Below are positions 1 through 11,815 of a stretch of DNA of 64,000 bases, one piece after another. The notes under the pieces are model-generated. The model saw nothing but the letters and a program-made list of their open reading frames with translations, had not been told where the DNA came from and searched no databases. Position 1 is the stretch's first letter, and the number at the start of each line of letters is the position of its first letter. Source of the stretch: Picochlorum sp. 'celeri'. Its lineage: Eukaryota > Chlorophyta > Trebouxiophyceae. The DNA is taken from NCBI GenBank assembly GCA_010909725.1, contig JAACMV010000016.1, positions 434,001 through 498,000 of the forward strand. Direction: 5' to 3'. A program made the translations under genes and the position numbers.

Positions 1-50
1 ACCAAAGCACAGATTCAATTGACTGGGAGGACTCTGACTCTGAAAGTTGA
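1..50 (+). CDS. Possible C-terminal end of an upstream gene (partial)
   Basis: Reading from base 3 gives a short open frame ending in the acidic tail DWEDSDSES and a TGA at 48-50. Such serine/aspartate-rich tails are common at eukaryotic protein ends, so this may be the last codons of a plus-strand gene that starts outside the window. Only 15 codons are visible, so it could also be chance. It would be convergent with the next gene. Confidence 0.3.
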   Translation, partial: QSTDSIDWEDSDSES

Positions 51-158
51 AGAGTGATTGAATCATGAAAGAAGGAATGACTTGTACGACTAATCTATTA
101 TACGAATAATTGAATAACGAAATCATTACATATACATTATCGAACAAAAGCTTGCGCA

Positions 159-1491
159 TTAATCAGCTTTTGTTGGCAAACGAACAGTAAATGATAAACT
201 GACGTATACTGCAGCAAACTGCAGCATCATCATGGCAAATCCTGAAAGCATGATCAATTCTTCTCCAGCGGTCTCACGCACGCAATGCTCCGGTAAGTCC
301 GCCACAAAATCCAATCCTCGTGATGCAGATTTCTGCAGATATTTTGAAAACTGGTTTTCGAATCTTTTGCTGCGCTCCATCTGTTTCATCTCTGCCCGTT
401 TCACTTGCTGACCTGCATTGCCAACCATCAATGCACCATATGCATTATTCTTCTTTCTATCCAAAGCAGCCTCCATATTTGGAAGTTCAGCCATTGCTTG
501 TCTCAGTTCTGGATTTTGAGCCTTCTCAGGTACCACAGAAGCATCTGTGAGTGCGAGCAAAATCTCCCTGTATTCCTCAATACTCAAATCCTGAGTTCCC
601 TCCTCATGAGCCTTGGTAATCTTCTCGAGCACCTTGTCAGCCATATCCAGCTTCTTTCTCAAAGATGCCTTTTCACTTTCTGGCATTTTGGCGATCGCGT
701 CAGGACTAACCTCATCATTATTCAGGACGCTGCCCAACACCTCCTCTGCATGCTTCTTCACCATGCTCACCTTGGCACGAATGTAGTTCAAATCAGTAAA
801 CTTCAAATTATTCTGTTCTTTACGAAGCTCTATCATATTAACCGCATCTTCCTTGACCATGGCGATAGAGTCCTGCATCTCTGCAAGCGTGTTGAAAACT
901 GCCTGCATGGTCTCCAGCCCCTGGGTATCCCTCAACGCAGCCTCTGTCTTCTTTCCCTTATGGTACAATTCCGCCAGAGCACAATCCACCTGAGCATCCC
1001 TAGAAACTTCACTCATGAACTGGAATGCCAGCAGAATACCAACAATAGATGCCACAAGCTGCGCATTGACAAGGTTGGAGTTTCTCTTCATTCCCCCGAG
1101 ATACCCCACAAATCCAGATGCTGTGATCAAACCACCCAGGAATATCCCAGTCATCTCCGTGAATCTGTACGCATATCTCATCGAAAGCAAAATCATAAAC
1201 ACTCCAGATACCAACTGTCCCAACGAAATCACCCTGTCTGCCACGGACCATCTCTGGCTTGCTGCACATGCATATTATTATCATAGTAGATGAGCACACA
1301 GATGGGCACATCACCCTCATACAGACACGATCCTCACCTTTACGATGTTCAATATCCCCCATCAGCATGCCACGAGTAGGACTCTGCATCACTGACTTTT
1401 GGGGACTAGAGAAAAAAGATGGACGTTGCTGCTGCTTCTGGGGACTCCCAGCCAGGATGGGCGTGGACTGACCACTCGATGATGAAATCAT
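159..1491 (-). CDS. Tetraspanin-like four-helix membrane protein with a long helical loop
   Basis: Two exons (1338-1491 and 159-1261) join across a 76-nt intron with donor GTGAGG and acceptor TGCAG. The junction reads EHRK-ASQRWSVADRV in frame, giving about 418 residues. The start is the first ATG (1491) after an upstream TTG-led stretch. The N-terminal ~65 residues are Ser/Gln/Pro-rich. Three hydrophobic segments follow within about 110 residues. Then comes a charged, helix-forming loop of more than 200 residues rich in Lys/Glu/Met, and a final hydrophobic segment near the C-terminus. Spacing of TM1-3 close together with a large TM3-TM4 loop resembles tetraspanins, but I see no CCG motif in the loop, so membership is inference. 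No function can be assigned. Confidence 0.7.
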
Positions 1492-2148
1492 CCCTCTTCG
1501 TCTTTTTAGCAACAACTACACTACTCAATATTCCACAATATTCTGAATGTAACAGAATGTCTTCTGAGAGTCGATATCGATCGAATAACTGCCATGAACC
1601 ACTCCTGTCGAGTTCGGTCTTCCGTTGGGGTTCGACTGCCCACAGTCGACAGTCGACTGACTTTTTTAATCTACTTTATACGGAAGAGGCGCCCAAATTC
1701 CCTCCGAGAATGGAATCTTCTTGGAATCTTACTTGATGTCGGCATTGTTACGGACTGACTGGAAAAATAATGACAAGAATGCAATTTAATGGCCCTGTGC
1801 GGGGGATGCGAGAGGTACAGTCTCTCAGTGGAGGTATCTGAGTCGTTCAAAATTCAACGCGACTACTGTGTACGTCTTACGATTGATTCAGTATCCAATC
1901 AGAGAAATACCTTTTAAAGAAAATAATTTAAACAAGAACCATCGTGATCGGTGAAGTAAGGCGAATCAACACGCGTTGGTTGTCGCATGCACAAATTTCT
2001 TCTTCTTGGGGAATTGTTTGTGTGATACAAAAGAAACGGCTGTTCTTTGTCGGATTTCAGGCAAGACACGTCTTTTGAATAACCACCGAGTGCTATACGA
2101 ATTTATCAGTGAGAAGAATAGTCACAGTGCTTGACGAGAGAGACTCTC
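1492..2148. other. Divergent intergenic region, 657 bp
   Basis: No convincing gene. It lies between the 5' ends of the tetraspanin-like gene and the CNNM gene, so it should hold both promoters. It contains a small inverted repeat, TCGACTG (1632-1638) against CAGTCGA (1643-1649), followed directly by another GTCGAC copy. AT-rich stretches occur around 1915-1935. Confidence 0.6.
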
Positions 2149-3821
2149 ATGGTGTCCATGGTTCCAAGTGCTGTGGGGCTGGCCCTTGGGAGTTACCACG
2201 CATTGTACGTATCATAGACTGCTTTGCTCATCTGCGATGGATCCACTGATTTTATAATTATATAAACATGTTGTAGGATGAAGCGAAAAGATGTAGAGGA
2301 TTTGACAGATGCACAGTATCTCGTCTTTTTGCTTTCTGCCATGGGACTTGTGCTCATGGCAGGCATCATGTCTGGGCTCACCCTGGGACTCATGTCCTTG
2401 GATGATGTGGAGATGGAAATTTTGGTGACAAGTGGCAAAACGAGCGAGAAAAAATCTGCAGAGAAGATCAAGCCCTTGATTGCAAAGCCTCACAAGCTGC
2501 TTGTGACGTTGGTTGTGTGGAATGCCATTGCTGCAGAGGCTTTGCCTTTAGTTTTGGATCGGATCACAGATCCTATTACAGCAGTCATATTATCTGTGAC
2601 AGTAGTTCTCATGTTTGGTGAAATCATCCCGCAAGCTTTGTGTACGAATCATGGGCTGACAATTGGAGCCTTCTTCTCACCACTGGTGAGGGTATTGCTG
2701 GTGATAACAACACCACTCTCCACGCCCATAGCCGCAATACTAGACATTCTGTTAGGACCGAGAAACTCTGCTTTATTTAGAAGAACTCAATTGAAGACTT
2801 TCGTGGATTTGCATGATGCAAACAAAAATTATGGAGGTAATTTGTCAACTGAAGAGGTGACTATTATCAAGGGCGCATTGGATTTGACACACAAGCGTGC
2901 ACGGCCATGACACCGCTCGATATGGTATTCATGGTATCAATTGATACAGTTCTAAATAGTGAGGTGTTAGAGTCTATTTTAAAGTCTGGTCACAGTAGGA
3001 TTTTAGTGCATGCCAAGGGGGACAAGACAAGGATTATTGGTATTGTGTTGGTGAAAGAACTCATCCTTGTCGATCCAAACGCAAATCAGGAAATATCATC
3101 GCTAAAAATCAGGCATATTCCTCATTTGTTGGCGGAAACTCCAATGTATGATATGCTGCGGCTCTTTAAAACTGGGAGAACACATATGGCTGTGTTGACA
3201 CAGCCCACTCTTGACGCTATTACAGCAAAGCAAGAGTACATACCTCCAGATATTGCGATTGACATGTTTGACGTTCTTCAAAGAGAATACGGTAGTGATG
3301 ATGATGACTCGTTGTTTGATTCATCGGACGAAGATGATGCCATGAACAAAGGGCTTTCAGCAAGGTCCTTTAAGAGATTTCGAGCAAGCACCCAACCAAG
3401 CAGCACCTCCTCCACCTCCTCCAGCAGTGTCAGGAGTATCATGAGTGAAATGGAAGAATTGTACGCCATCGATTTTAAAGGAGAAGATGTCGTCGCGATC
3501 GGAATTATTACAATAGAAGATGTCTTGGAAGAACTCTTGGGAGACGAGATTGTTGATGAGACTGATGAATATGTTGACAATCTATGCAGAACGCGGGTCA
3601 ACAAGACTACCTTGTCCAGGTCACTCCCTCCATACTTGCTCAAGGCTCTGAAATCGAATCCTGGCCCTCCTCCCATGCCAGGGTTGAAAGTGTACGAGAC
3701 AGCCCGTGGTTCATTACGTTATTCTGCTGCAGATGATGCCCAGCAGGTGGATGGAAAGTTATCCCTGTTCTCCCAGCAGCAACAAATGAATAGAAAACAT
3801 AATTCTGAAGAAGATGCATAG
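2149..3821 (+). CDS. CNNM/CorC-type DUF21-CBS membrane protein (apparent frameshift)
   Basis: Exon 1 (2149-2204) joins exon 2 at 2277 across a 72-nt intron (GTACGT...TTGTAG), reading SYHAL-MKRKDVEDL. The first part is a DUF21 membrane domain with three to four hydrophobic segments and the typical GLTLGLMSLD and VVLMFGEIIPQA motifs. The second part has paired CBS modules beginning AMTPLDMVFMVSIDTVL, then an acidic/serine-rich linker. CNNM/MAM3/CorC proteins act in divalent-metal (Mg2+) handling at eukaryotic membranes. The frame breaks near 2890-2906: the upstream frame runs THKRARP-stop at 2910, while the conserved AMTPLD continues in another frame. The family normally reads K-T-A-x-D-A-M here, and the DNA is 4 nt shorter than that. 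No splice pair repairs it without losing conserved residues. Sequencing error, recent pseudogenisation or frameshifting are all possible. Confidence 0.8.
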
Positions 3822-3865
3822 TGTATCGTCTCGTATATTGTAAAATTATTGCGTTTGAAAGGAGA

Positions 3866-4884
3866 ATGCGCGTTCCAAAAATCCTAATCAGTAATGACGA
3901 TGGTGTTTCTGCACCTGGATTACAGGCGCTTGTAAAGGAATTTATAGATCAATCGTTCTGTAAAGTGTTCGTTTGTGGTCCATTCGGTGAGCGAAGTGCA
4001 CAATCGAATGCGATATCAGGTGGGTGCTTTTCCTGCCACTGTGCCAAGCACATATTTCTCACGTTCTGATGCATCCTTTGCGTATTGATACAGTGACAAA
4101 GCATGTTCATGCTTTTGAAATCCAAGTTAATGGGGCAGAGGAGGCATTTGCTGTTGACGGAACTCCAGCTGATAGTATTATTGTGGCCCTGCGGTCACAA
4201 CTGCTGTCCACAAAAGACTTTGATCTGGTGATTAGTGGCATCAATAGGGGAGATAATGCGGGGGTTCATGTAGTGTATTCAGGGACGGTTGGAGCTGCGA
4301 GAGAAGCAGCTCACCATGGGTATCCTGCGCTTGCCTTTTCCATTGACAACTATGCTGCTCGCTCAGTAGAACAGTACAAGGTTGCAGCAGAGTATGCCGT
4401 GGCTTTGACCAAAGAAGTATTACATATTCACGAAGGGGTCAACTCGCGCGTTCCTAAAGAGCTCCATAGGATTGTACTGAATGTGAATATTCCAGGAGTG
4501 GATGATGGCACAGTCATCCAGGGCTTTCGGTTGTGTCGTCAGGGTAGACATTGTAGCACAAGTGATCTCATCGAGGCCGAGTCCGAACCTGATTTTGCAG
4601 AGCAAAATGCTCATAAAGATTCACAGATACATATGGGTCGCGTTACTATTCGGGCATTCAAGCATGTGAACTTTAGGCATATTCAGGATAGTACTCCAGG
4701 GACTGATCATCATGCTCTCAGCCAGGGATTCGTGTCTGTGACCATCCTGGACAGTCTCATGGATGTACCATTGAATGAAGAGAATGCGATTAGTCGGCAT
4801 GATGGCAATCTCGCCGACACTGTAAGAGATATCGTCAACAGAGCTGGCCTGGCCATGGGACATGATAATGAGCATTCACCATAG
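3866..4884 (+). CDS. SurE-family 5'/3'-nucleotidase (acid phosphatase)
   Basis: SurE proteins are metal-dependent phosphatases of nucleoside monophosphates. The ATG at 3866 begins MRVPKILISNDDGV, the family's N-terminal metal-binding NDDG motif. Exon 1 ends at 4019 and exon 2 starts at 4094. The 74-nt intron (GTGGGT...GATACAG) restores SAQSNAIS-VTKHVHAFEI, as in plant SurE. Further hallmarks are VDGTPADSI, the SGINRGDNAG loop and the YSGTVGAAREA segment. The C-terminal part keeps the TPGTDHHALSQGFVSVT strand typical of the fold. Length is about 314 residues. It follows the CNNM gene by only 44 bp on the same strand, so the two may share a transcript. A TGTAA, a possible green-algal polyadenylation signal, lies about 23 nt after the stop. 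Confidence 0.9.
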
Positions 4885-4980
4885 AAGGAATGAATGAATA
4901 CCACCCTGTAAATGCGAACTGTCATTTAATGAGGTATTTCTGTCTTTTGCAATTATAATAGTCATATTTAGAATCAACAG

Positions 4981-7900
4981 TCAACCAGTTAGTTGCTCTT
5001 GCTCCAAAAGCTTGGCTACAAGTTCCATGACGACTTGTGTTTCAGCTTTGGTCATGTTTTGGTTCTCTTTGACCCGAGCTTGTAAGACCGAATCTAACCG
5101 TTCACGAATCTTAAAGAGTATTGCTGCACAGCGTCCTGCAACTTTGATCCGTATCCAACCATCGACAAGTACCTGACTGCTCTTGTGATCGATATGGACA
5201 TGCCTCCCAAACAACAATATGGACAATGGGGAGGCCACGGAACAATCTCTGAGGAAGACTTTGGATGTCTTCATTTTCTCACTATACACCAAAAAGGGTT
5301 GCTGGAAAGATCCTGCTGAGAGAGATGACAAAATCGATGATGGGTGGATGGCAACTGGACCATTTCCATCATGCCATGTTGGGGAGCTTCCAGGAATCAC
5401 TTGGTCCATCAAAGCAACTCTGGGATAAAGTGAAGCTACCAAAACAGATCTGAGAATAGAAGGAGATGATTTATGAAGATTCTGTGGGCATGTGTCCGAA
5501 TCATACCACCTAAAGCCAGAAGAGTCTTGCCGAGGGCCAGGCCTTTGTGCCAGCCCAATGTCTTCCAACATTGTTGCAAACTGCTCCCTCATTTCCATGA
5601 TTATGTTAATATTTTGTACACTCATTTTGAACTTGCCGGCATATTTTATCGCCGAAGATTTCCCGCTATAGGCGTTTGCATCAATCCAGCCTTGCAGTGC
5701 CGCTGCCAGCACCAAGTGATCTGATTGCTGCTCAGATGCAATGCACTTTCTCTCTTTGGATAAGAATGGCGACGCCACAGCTTTCATCTCATCTCTGTCT
5801 TGAATGGATATAAAGGGTGATTTATGGGATAGGCACGCGGCAATGCTCAACACTGGTGATAGGCAGTGGAGTAAAGAGCCCATGATTAAAATTTTGCCAA
5901 TATTGATGTCCACTGGCAACTGAGCAAGATGGCTCCCTGTAAGGAAAAAACGATGATCAGAAATATTGAGATCACTCGAAGTTTGGACCACATTGAAAAA
6001 TCGTACCTAATGGCGTTAAATCTTCTTGTTTGGTCAAAGCTCCTGCCTGCACTAGTGCATGGATTGCCCCTTGCACAGCCTTTTTCAGTGGTGGCTGTAA
6101 TACTCTTGACAAAAATTGATCAGCTGTATCGCTCAATTTGAGATTATGAATTTGTAGTATCATTTCTTCCAAAGGCACTCGCATGATCTCAGGAGTCTGC
6201 ATGATGGCAATATTAAGTCAGACCAGAGTAATAATGATGTTGTAATGGCAGAATACGAAAATGATGGCCATACCTGGTATTTCTTCATTCTTCCCTCGAA
6301 ACATGCTCTAGTGTAGAGGGAATAACAGGTCCCTTCTCTGACTCTCCCTGCTCTTCCTTTCCTTTGGTTTGCATTTGCAACAGAGACACTGTCTTCGATG
6401 AGCATGGACATGGACCTGGATGCATCATATCGTCGCTCTTTCAGTTTCCCTGTGTCTACGACATACACAATATCCTCAATAGTAACAGACGTTTCAGCAA
6501 TATTCGTCGATATTACTATTTTTCGAATGCCTGGAGGATGGACTTTGAAGGCTCGTTTCTGATCTTTGGGCGAAATTGAGCTGTGCAGGGGTACAATGAC
6601 ATGGCTCTGCAGCATTCTCTGCGATGAAAGCCTCCTGCTCAGATTGTCAATTTCAGCCATTCCAGGAACGAAAACCAATATAGCACCTGGATCCTGGGTC
6701 TCGTGGATATATAGTACAACATGTTCCAATAAGTCCATATCAATCTTTTCCTCATTCACCTTGGCCAGGTTCCGTAATGTTGAGACACTGCAAGAATGCA
6801 CGATATCAGAGTCACAAACAAAAAGCATTTGTCACAATGCTCTGTCGACATACCTATATTCATCATATAATTCATGGTTGAAATGTGGATTGAGAATAAT
6901 ATCATCATTCTGATCACCCCAATTTCCTTTGATCAAGGCCTTATTCTTAGACCCAGCAGAGTTTTCCAACTTCTTTTGCTGAACTCTTGACATCTGCCCC
7001 TCTCGCAGACTTGCGGGCGAGTCTGAATCCAATACATAATTCGTCATCTCATAGATATCCTCCAAAAATAAATGTTTCACCGGGAATGTTCTACCGGAGG
7101 CACTGAGAATAGGACAACCTGAAAAATAATCAGCAACCATCTCTGTGTTCATTGTGGCAGACATCAGAATGACTTTCAAAGGCATCCCTAAAGCTCTTCT
7201 TTTTTGAACTAGATCTCGAAGCATGGCTATCAAAAAGTCACTTTGCATTGATCGCTCATGAACTTCATCGACGATTACATGGGAAAACTTCACCAGTGCT
7301 GGATCAGATGACAGCCTCCGAAGCAGAATCCCTGTGGTACAGAATTCCAGCCGAGTTTCAGCAGTACTTTTCGAGTCAAACCTGACGGAATATCCAACAA
7401 CAGAACCCCTTGTCCCAGGACCAGCCTCTCCTCTCTCTTCTGAAACCCTTTCAGCAACACTTATTGCAGCAATTCTACGAGGCTGGGTGCACACAATGTT
7501 ACATTCAGCCCCTGAAAGCGATTGGATACAGCCATCCAGAACCATCTGAGGTACTTGGGTAGTCTTTCCACTTCCAGTTTCACCACTCACAAGAACGACA
7601 TCATGTGTGTCCAAAGATTTGAGAAGGTCGTCCTGTATCTGCAACACTGGCAGGGAATTTCTTTTCTCTATCCAATATGAACCAGTCTCTGACCGAATCC
7701 ATTCCTGAAATTGGCCCAGCATTCTTTCACTCAATTGTTTGGATCCTTTCAATTGGAACTTCTTTGTTTCAATGCTTGAAGCGATGGTCTGATCGAGCAA
7801 GGCAGTCTTCCTCAAATGGCTTGCATCATCGTCATCATCTTCATCTAATGTATTCAAAGCTCCAGAAAACGAGTTCATAAGAGTAGAGACAAAATTTTCC

Positions 7901-9543
7901 CTCTTCTGTCCATCCTCGACGTATGCAGGCGCCACATCCTGGAACTCTGCAATCTCCAGAAGCAACTCATCAAAGGGCTCCTTCAGCAGCTCCCATTCTA
8001 TTTCTGTAGAATTCCCATAGAGATCCATCAACGCCTTGGTTGCACACGCATCCTGTGCCATCTGTATGGTGTCCCAACCATCCAACTGTGGCTCCAAGGA
8101 AAATTTGTGAGTTCCAATCCTCATGCTGTGCCTTCTATGCTTTGACTGTCTGACATCAATAAATATTTGAAAACGATACTGTGGTCCTTGGGCATTTCTC
8201 TCCCCTCCATTGGGTAGCTTTTCGAATCTTGGAGCACTCCATCCTTCCTTCTGCATGGCCTGTTGTAACACTGCTTTAGGGTGCTTCTTTACAATTTCTT
8301 TCTGCTGAGTATTCTTCTTCTTGTTGCTCTTCTCCTTTTTATTCCTGATTGAATCACGCAATTTTTGATTCGATATAATTGACAAATAGGCAGTATTTAG
8401 CCTTTTGTTTGTCGGTTGATCCGGTTCATCCATATTGGGGTCAAACATATCAATCTGAAATTCCTCTTCTTCCTCCTTTGATGCCTGTGGCTCAGTCTGC
8501 AAAGAAGCCTGTTGGTCATTGACAGCAGCGCCCTCAGAAGGATATAGCGGCTCCAAATCACCATCACCGATCTCCAATTCTTTCATTTCCCTCCGTAACT
8601 TCCCTATGATGGCACCTGCTTCCTTCTGTCCAGCTTTGTCCCCATTGGCCTTGGCCTTGGCAGCATGCTGTTTTGCATGAAACATATCATGGGCAATGAT
8701 GGCAATTTTATCCTCCCGAGATAGTTTTTCCCGAGATCTCTCAGCTCTCTTACGTTCAATTTCCTCTGGATCACCCCAAATTTCCCAATCTTCGATACTG
8801 CCACCATCAGAAGAAGATTCCTCCTCCTCCATGCTGGACTCATCGTCATCGTATGCCTGCTGCAATATCCACGCCTTGCTCTCATTCCATTCCTTCTCCT
8901 TCTCCACTTTAATTTTAGCTTCTTTCTCCCGTTTCAATTCTTCTCTGTGTCGTTCCATCTCCTCGTCCACCACATCCTCGCTCTCTGGAGCAGCAGGAGC
9001 AGCAGCAACTGCTCTCTTCGGAGCCTTGTACACCTGTTTCACCCGGGCTTGATCCAAAGTCTTTGCTAAATCTGCGTAATACGATGGCAACTCTTCCCGC
9101 GAAAGCTTGCACAACAACTCATTCATCACCAACATGGACAGCACTCCTGCCAAACTCGACGCACTCCTCTGTGTCCCATGCACTTCATACAACAAATATT
9201 CCTTCCTCTTTGGATCCACCACATCACCAAACAAATACTCACGCAGCACAGAACCCAAAGACTCCTTTACATCCTCCCAACCAAATCCTTGCCCCTGGAC
9301 CTCCTCTATACACATCAGCAATGCCTGTTCCATCTTATCAAACTGCTTCCCCATCCGTCCACCTTCTCTCGTTGTCGACACCCCAGAACCAATCTCATCA
9401 ACACCAGCCACCCTTGCATCCCCGCAGCATGCCACTCGAACTTGTTCTAGCAACCCAGCACTGACATCAATAACAGCAGCAGCCTTCCTGACACCACCAC
9501 CAACTCCACTGTTCCCAGCACTCTCTACCTTTGACGCCATCAT
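4981..9543 (-). CDS. DExH-box RNA helicase, DHX29/DExH7-like
   Basis: Four exons (6854-9543, 6274-6787, 6007-6196, 4981-5936) with introns of 66, 77 and 70 nt join in frame to about 1,449 residues. Junctions read DEY-S-VSTLRN, KKYQ-TPEIM and LTPLG-SHLAQ. The start is ATG 9543, because the codons before it are GTG. The N-terminal half is acidic and charged, then a dsRBD-like segment (roughly residues 440-520) beginning PKAVLQQAMQKEGW. The helicase core has Walker A GETGSGKTTQ, the DEVH box (DEVHERSMQSD), SATMN, and motif VI in QRKGRAGR. A winged-helix, HA2 and OB-fold C-terminus ends the protein. DEVH plus a long N-terminus with a dsRBD matches DHX29 (40S scanning factor) and plant DExH7, which is plastid-annotated. 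Which role applies is not visible. Confidence 0.88.
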
Positions 9544-9914
9544 CACCACACCAGTATACCAGGACTATCTACTCATAATTTGTAATGTCAGAAATCGATA
9601 TGAGCTAGAGTAGCACCTCGTGTCTTGGATTTGCATCGTGTGTAAGCTCGTTCCAGGCTGCATTTTATATACCCTTTTACGGAACTGGACAGGTATTCTT
9701 GGGACAGTGAATAGTCATGTATTGAGCAACGCATGGCAATTTATAATGTACAAAGCTGTATATTTTCGACTCCGAACGCGGACTCGTGTGTCTGTGGGCA
9801 AAGAAGCAAATAGCGTCGTTTGACCACGAATGCGCAAGCGTGTGATCAGCGACTAACGCTAGGAACATGAAATGAGCTATACCCTTGGGGTTTGAGGATT
9901 ATAGTAAATATAAC
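9544..9914. other. Divergent intergenic region, 371 bp
   Basis: No gene seen. It separates the start codons of the DExH helicase (minus) and the adenylate kinase-like gene (plus) and should carry both promoters. An AT-rich stretch lies around 9890-9912. Confidence 0.5.
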
Positions 9915-11720
9915 ATGCGTATAAATTTCATTTTACGTGCAACGCGGCGCGGTTGGAGTGTGGCTGGAGGGGTCAGTAGGGCTGGGACGCCAGCGTCGGT
10001 TATTACTGGCAACGCTCTAGGGCAGGTGGTTGGGAGCCTAGGGGGCGGTGTTGGGGCAGAGGCTGATGGGGTTCTTCGTCGTAGCAATGAATTTGTAGTA
10101 GATAGTCGTGGGTTTATAGGGCGGACGATGGGGTGCATGCAGCAAGAACAGGTGAACATGGAGCAGGGTGCTTCCTTGTCTGAGCAAGCTGGTAATGCCA
10201 GGGATGTTCAGGATGCTGCTCAGGCTGGGCCTACTCTGTCTGCGAGAGAGCAGACACGGTTAAAGGCGCAATTGATTTTCGATGCATGTTGGAAGTCTAT
10301 GGAGCAGCGGTTGGGCGAGAGATATGTGTGTCCGAGGGAAATTGTGTGGTTGAATGGGGCGCCAGGGTCTGGAAAGGGGACGAATGTGCCGTTTATCATG
10401 AAGTCGAGGGGTCTTTCGAGGAGTGTTGGTATGTCGCAGTTACTGGATTCTCCGGAAATCAAGTCATATGTTGATAGGGGGGAGCTGGTGCCTGATGCCA
10501 TGGTGCTGGATGCATTGTTGGATGCTATTTTGAATCCAGAGGTGAATGATGGTGCCGGTCTGGTGATTGATGGATTTCCCCGTACAGCGACACAGGTAGA
10601 CTTTGTCAAGTTACTGTATGATAAATTGATGGATCGGCATGCTCGGAATGCAGACTCTGCAGATGAGTGGAGGTCACCAAGGCCATCCTTCAAGGTTGTC
10701 ATATTGTACGTGGATGAGAAGGAAAGCGTGAAAAGACAGATGAAGAGAGCAGAACTTACATCTTTACACAATGAACGTGTGCGAGATGCCGGGACAGGGG
10801 ATGTATGGAATGTGAGGGCTACTGATGTAAATGAGGCATTGTGTAGGAGGCGATACCAAGTCTTCAAGGCACATTACAATACCATTTTGAGACTGAAATC
10901 ATACTTTCCGTTTTCTTTGATTGATGCCATGGGATCATTACAAGACTGTCGATCCCAGATTGTGAGGGAATTGAGATACCAGTCGAGCTTGGATTTGGAT
11001 GAAAAGACCTATGCAGCCATCCGACATTTGCCATTGGCCAGAGACTTGGTGCGCGTGGCTCGACAGAGACTCGTCTTCCGACTAGACTTGTACTGCAAAA
11101 AGCATTACAAGATGTTCACAGACATCATCAGTCTTATTGATATGGAAATCATGCCCGTTTTGAAACAATGCAGTATGGCTGGGCATGCAGAATACAGATC
11201 ACGCCATCCTCTTCTTTTGTCGTCTCACTTGGCTGTTGACATGCTGATTGATATTTTGACCGACCGTGGATTCAATGTAGCACATTTTGTAGAGGAACGC
11301 TTGGTCCCTCGGAGGGTTGATATGAAGACGGGTGCCATTCAAACAGAGTCTGAAGATGTGCACTCGTTTAGAATCACCTTTAACAAGGAGAATATTCGAG
11401 ACGTTAGTCTCAATCATGGCTCGCATACATCGAGTCAGAATGAGCAGAATATGATTATTGGAAAGACGTTTGTGCCGGAGCATCTCCGGAAAGATAATGA
11501 TACAAATGCCATGGTATCATTGGCGTTTCAGAAGCAGCCAGACCATGTTCCAAACAAGCCAGACACATCGCCAATGAGAGCAGGTCCAGTGTGTTATACT
11601 ACCACACCATCTTCTTCTTCTTCTGCATCGACAGGAGCATCATCCAAAGATGGTGCGCCGCAGGTGGCAACGCAGAGAGATGGTCCAGAGTATGAACACA
11701 TGAACGAGAGGGAAGACTGA
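9915..11720 (+). CDS. Adenylate kinase-like protein with long C-terminal extension
   Basis: The ATG at 9915 gives about 601 residues without introns. The N-terminal ~60 residues are Arg/Ser/Gly-rich with few acids (MRINFILRATRRGW...), consistent with an organelle targeting peptide. The kinase domain starts near residue 145: P-loop LNGAPGSGKGT, SVGMSQLL in the AMP-binding region and the DGFPRT signature. Adenylate kinases interconvert ATP+AMP and 2 ADP. The lid carries an insertion. After the core there are ~250 extra residues: a helical region rich in His/Met/Leu that I do not recognise, then a low-complexity Ser/Thr tail (PSSSSSAS). The closest architecture I know is plant organellar adenylate kinases with C-terminal extensions. 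Catalytic activity is inferred from motifs only. Confidence 0.8.
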   Translation: MRINFILRATRRGWSVAGGVSRAGTPASVITGNALGQVVGSLGGGVGAEADGVLRRSNEFVVDSRGFIGRTMGCMQQEQVNMEQGASLSEQAGNARDVQDAAQAGPTLSAREQTRLKAQLIFDACWKSMEQRLGERYVCPREIVWLNGAPGSGKGTNVPFIMKSRGLSRSVGMSQLLDSPEIKSYVDRGELVPDAMVLDALLDAILNPEVNDGAGLVIDGFPRTATQVDFVKLLYDKLMDRHARNADSADEWRSPRPSFKVVILYVDEKESVKRQMKRAELTSLHNERVRDAGTGDVWNVRATDVNEALCRRRYQVFKAHYNTILRLKSYFPFSLIDAMGSLQDCRSQIVRELRYQSSLDLDEKTYAAIRHLPLARDLVRVARQRLVFRLDLYCKKHYKMFTDIISLIDMEIMPVLKQCSMAGHAEYRSRHPLLLSSHLAVDMLIDILTDRGFNVAHFVEERLVPRRVDMKTGAIQTESEDVHSFRITFNKENIRDVSLNHGSHTSSQNEQNMIIGKTFVPEHLRKDNDTNAMVSLAFQKQPDHVPNKPDTSPMRAGPVCYTTTPSSSSSASTGASSKDGAPQVATQRDGPEYEHMNERED

Positions 11721-11815
11721 TTCATTCATTCACAACATTGATATATCTATACCGTGTCGAGCATAGCGTATTGTTACATGTATTATTAGCAACAAGATAT
11801 ACTTTTAAAATACAA

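Noticed and set aside
4020..4048. A 29-nt intron in SurE (acceptor CCAAG at 4048)
   Set aside because: It keeps the frame, but is far below the intron sizes seen here and leaves extra residues not found in SurE. The 74-nt intron ending at 4093 restores the family alignment.
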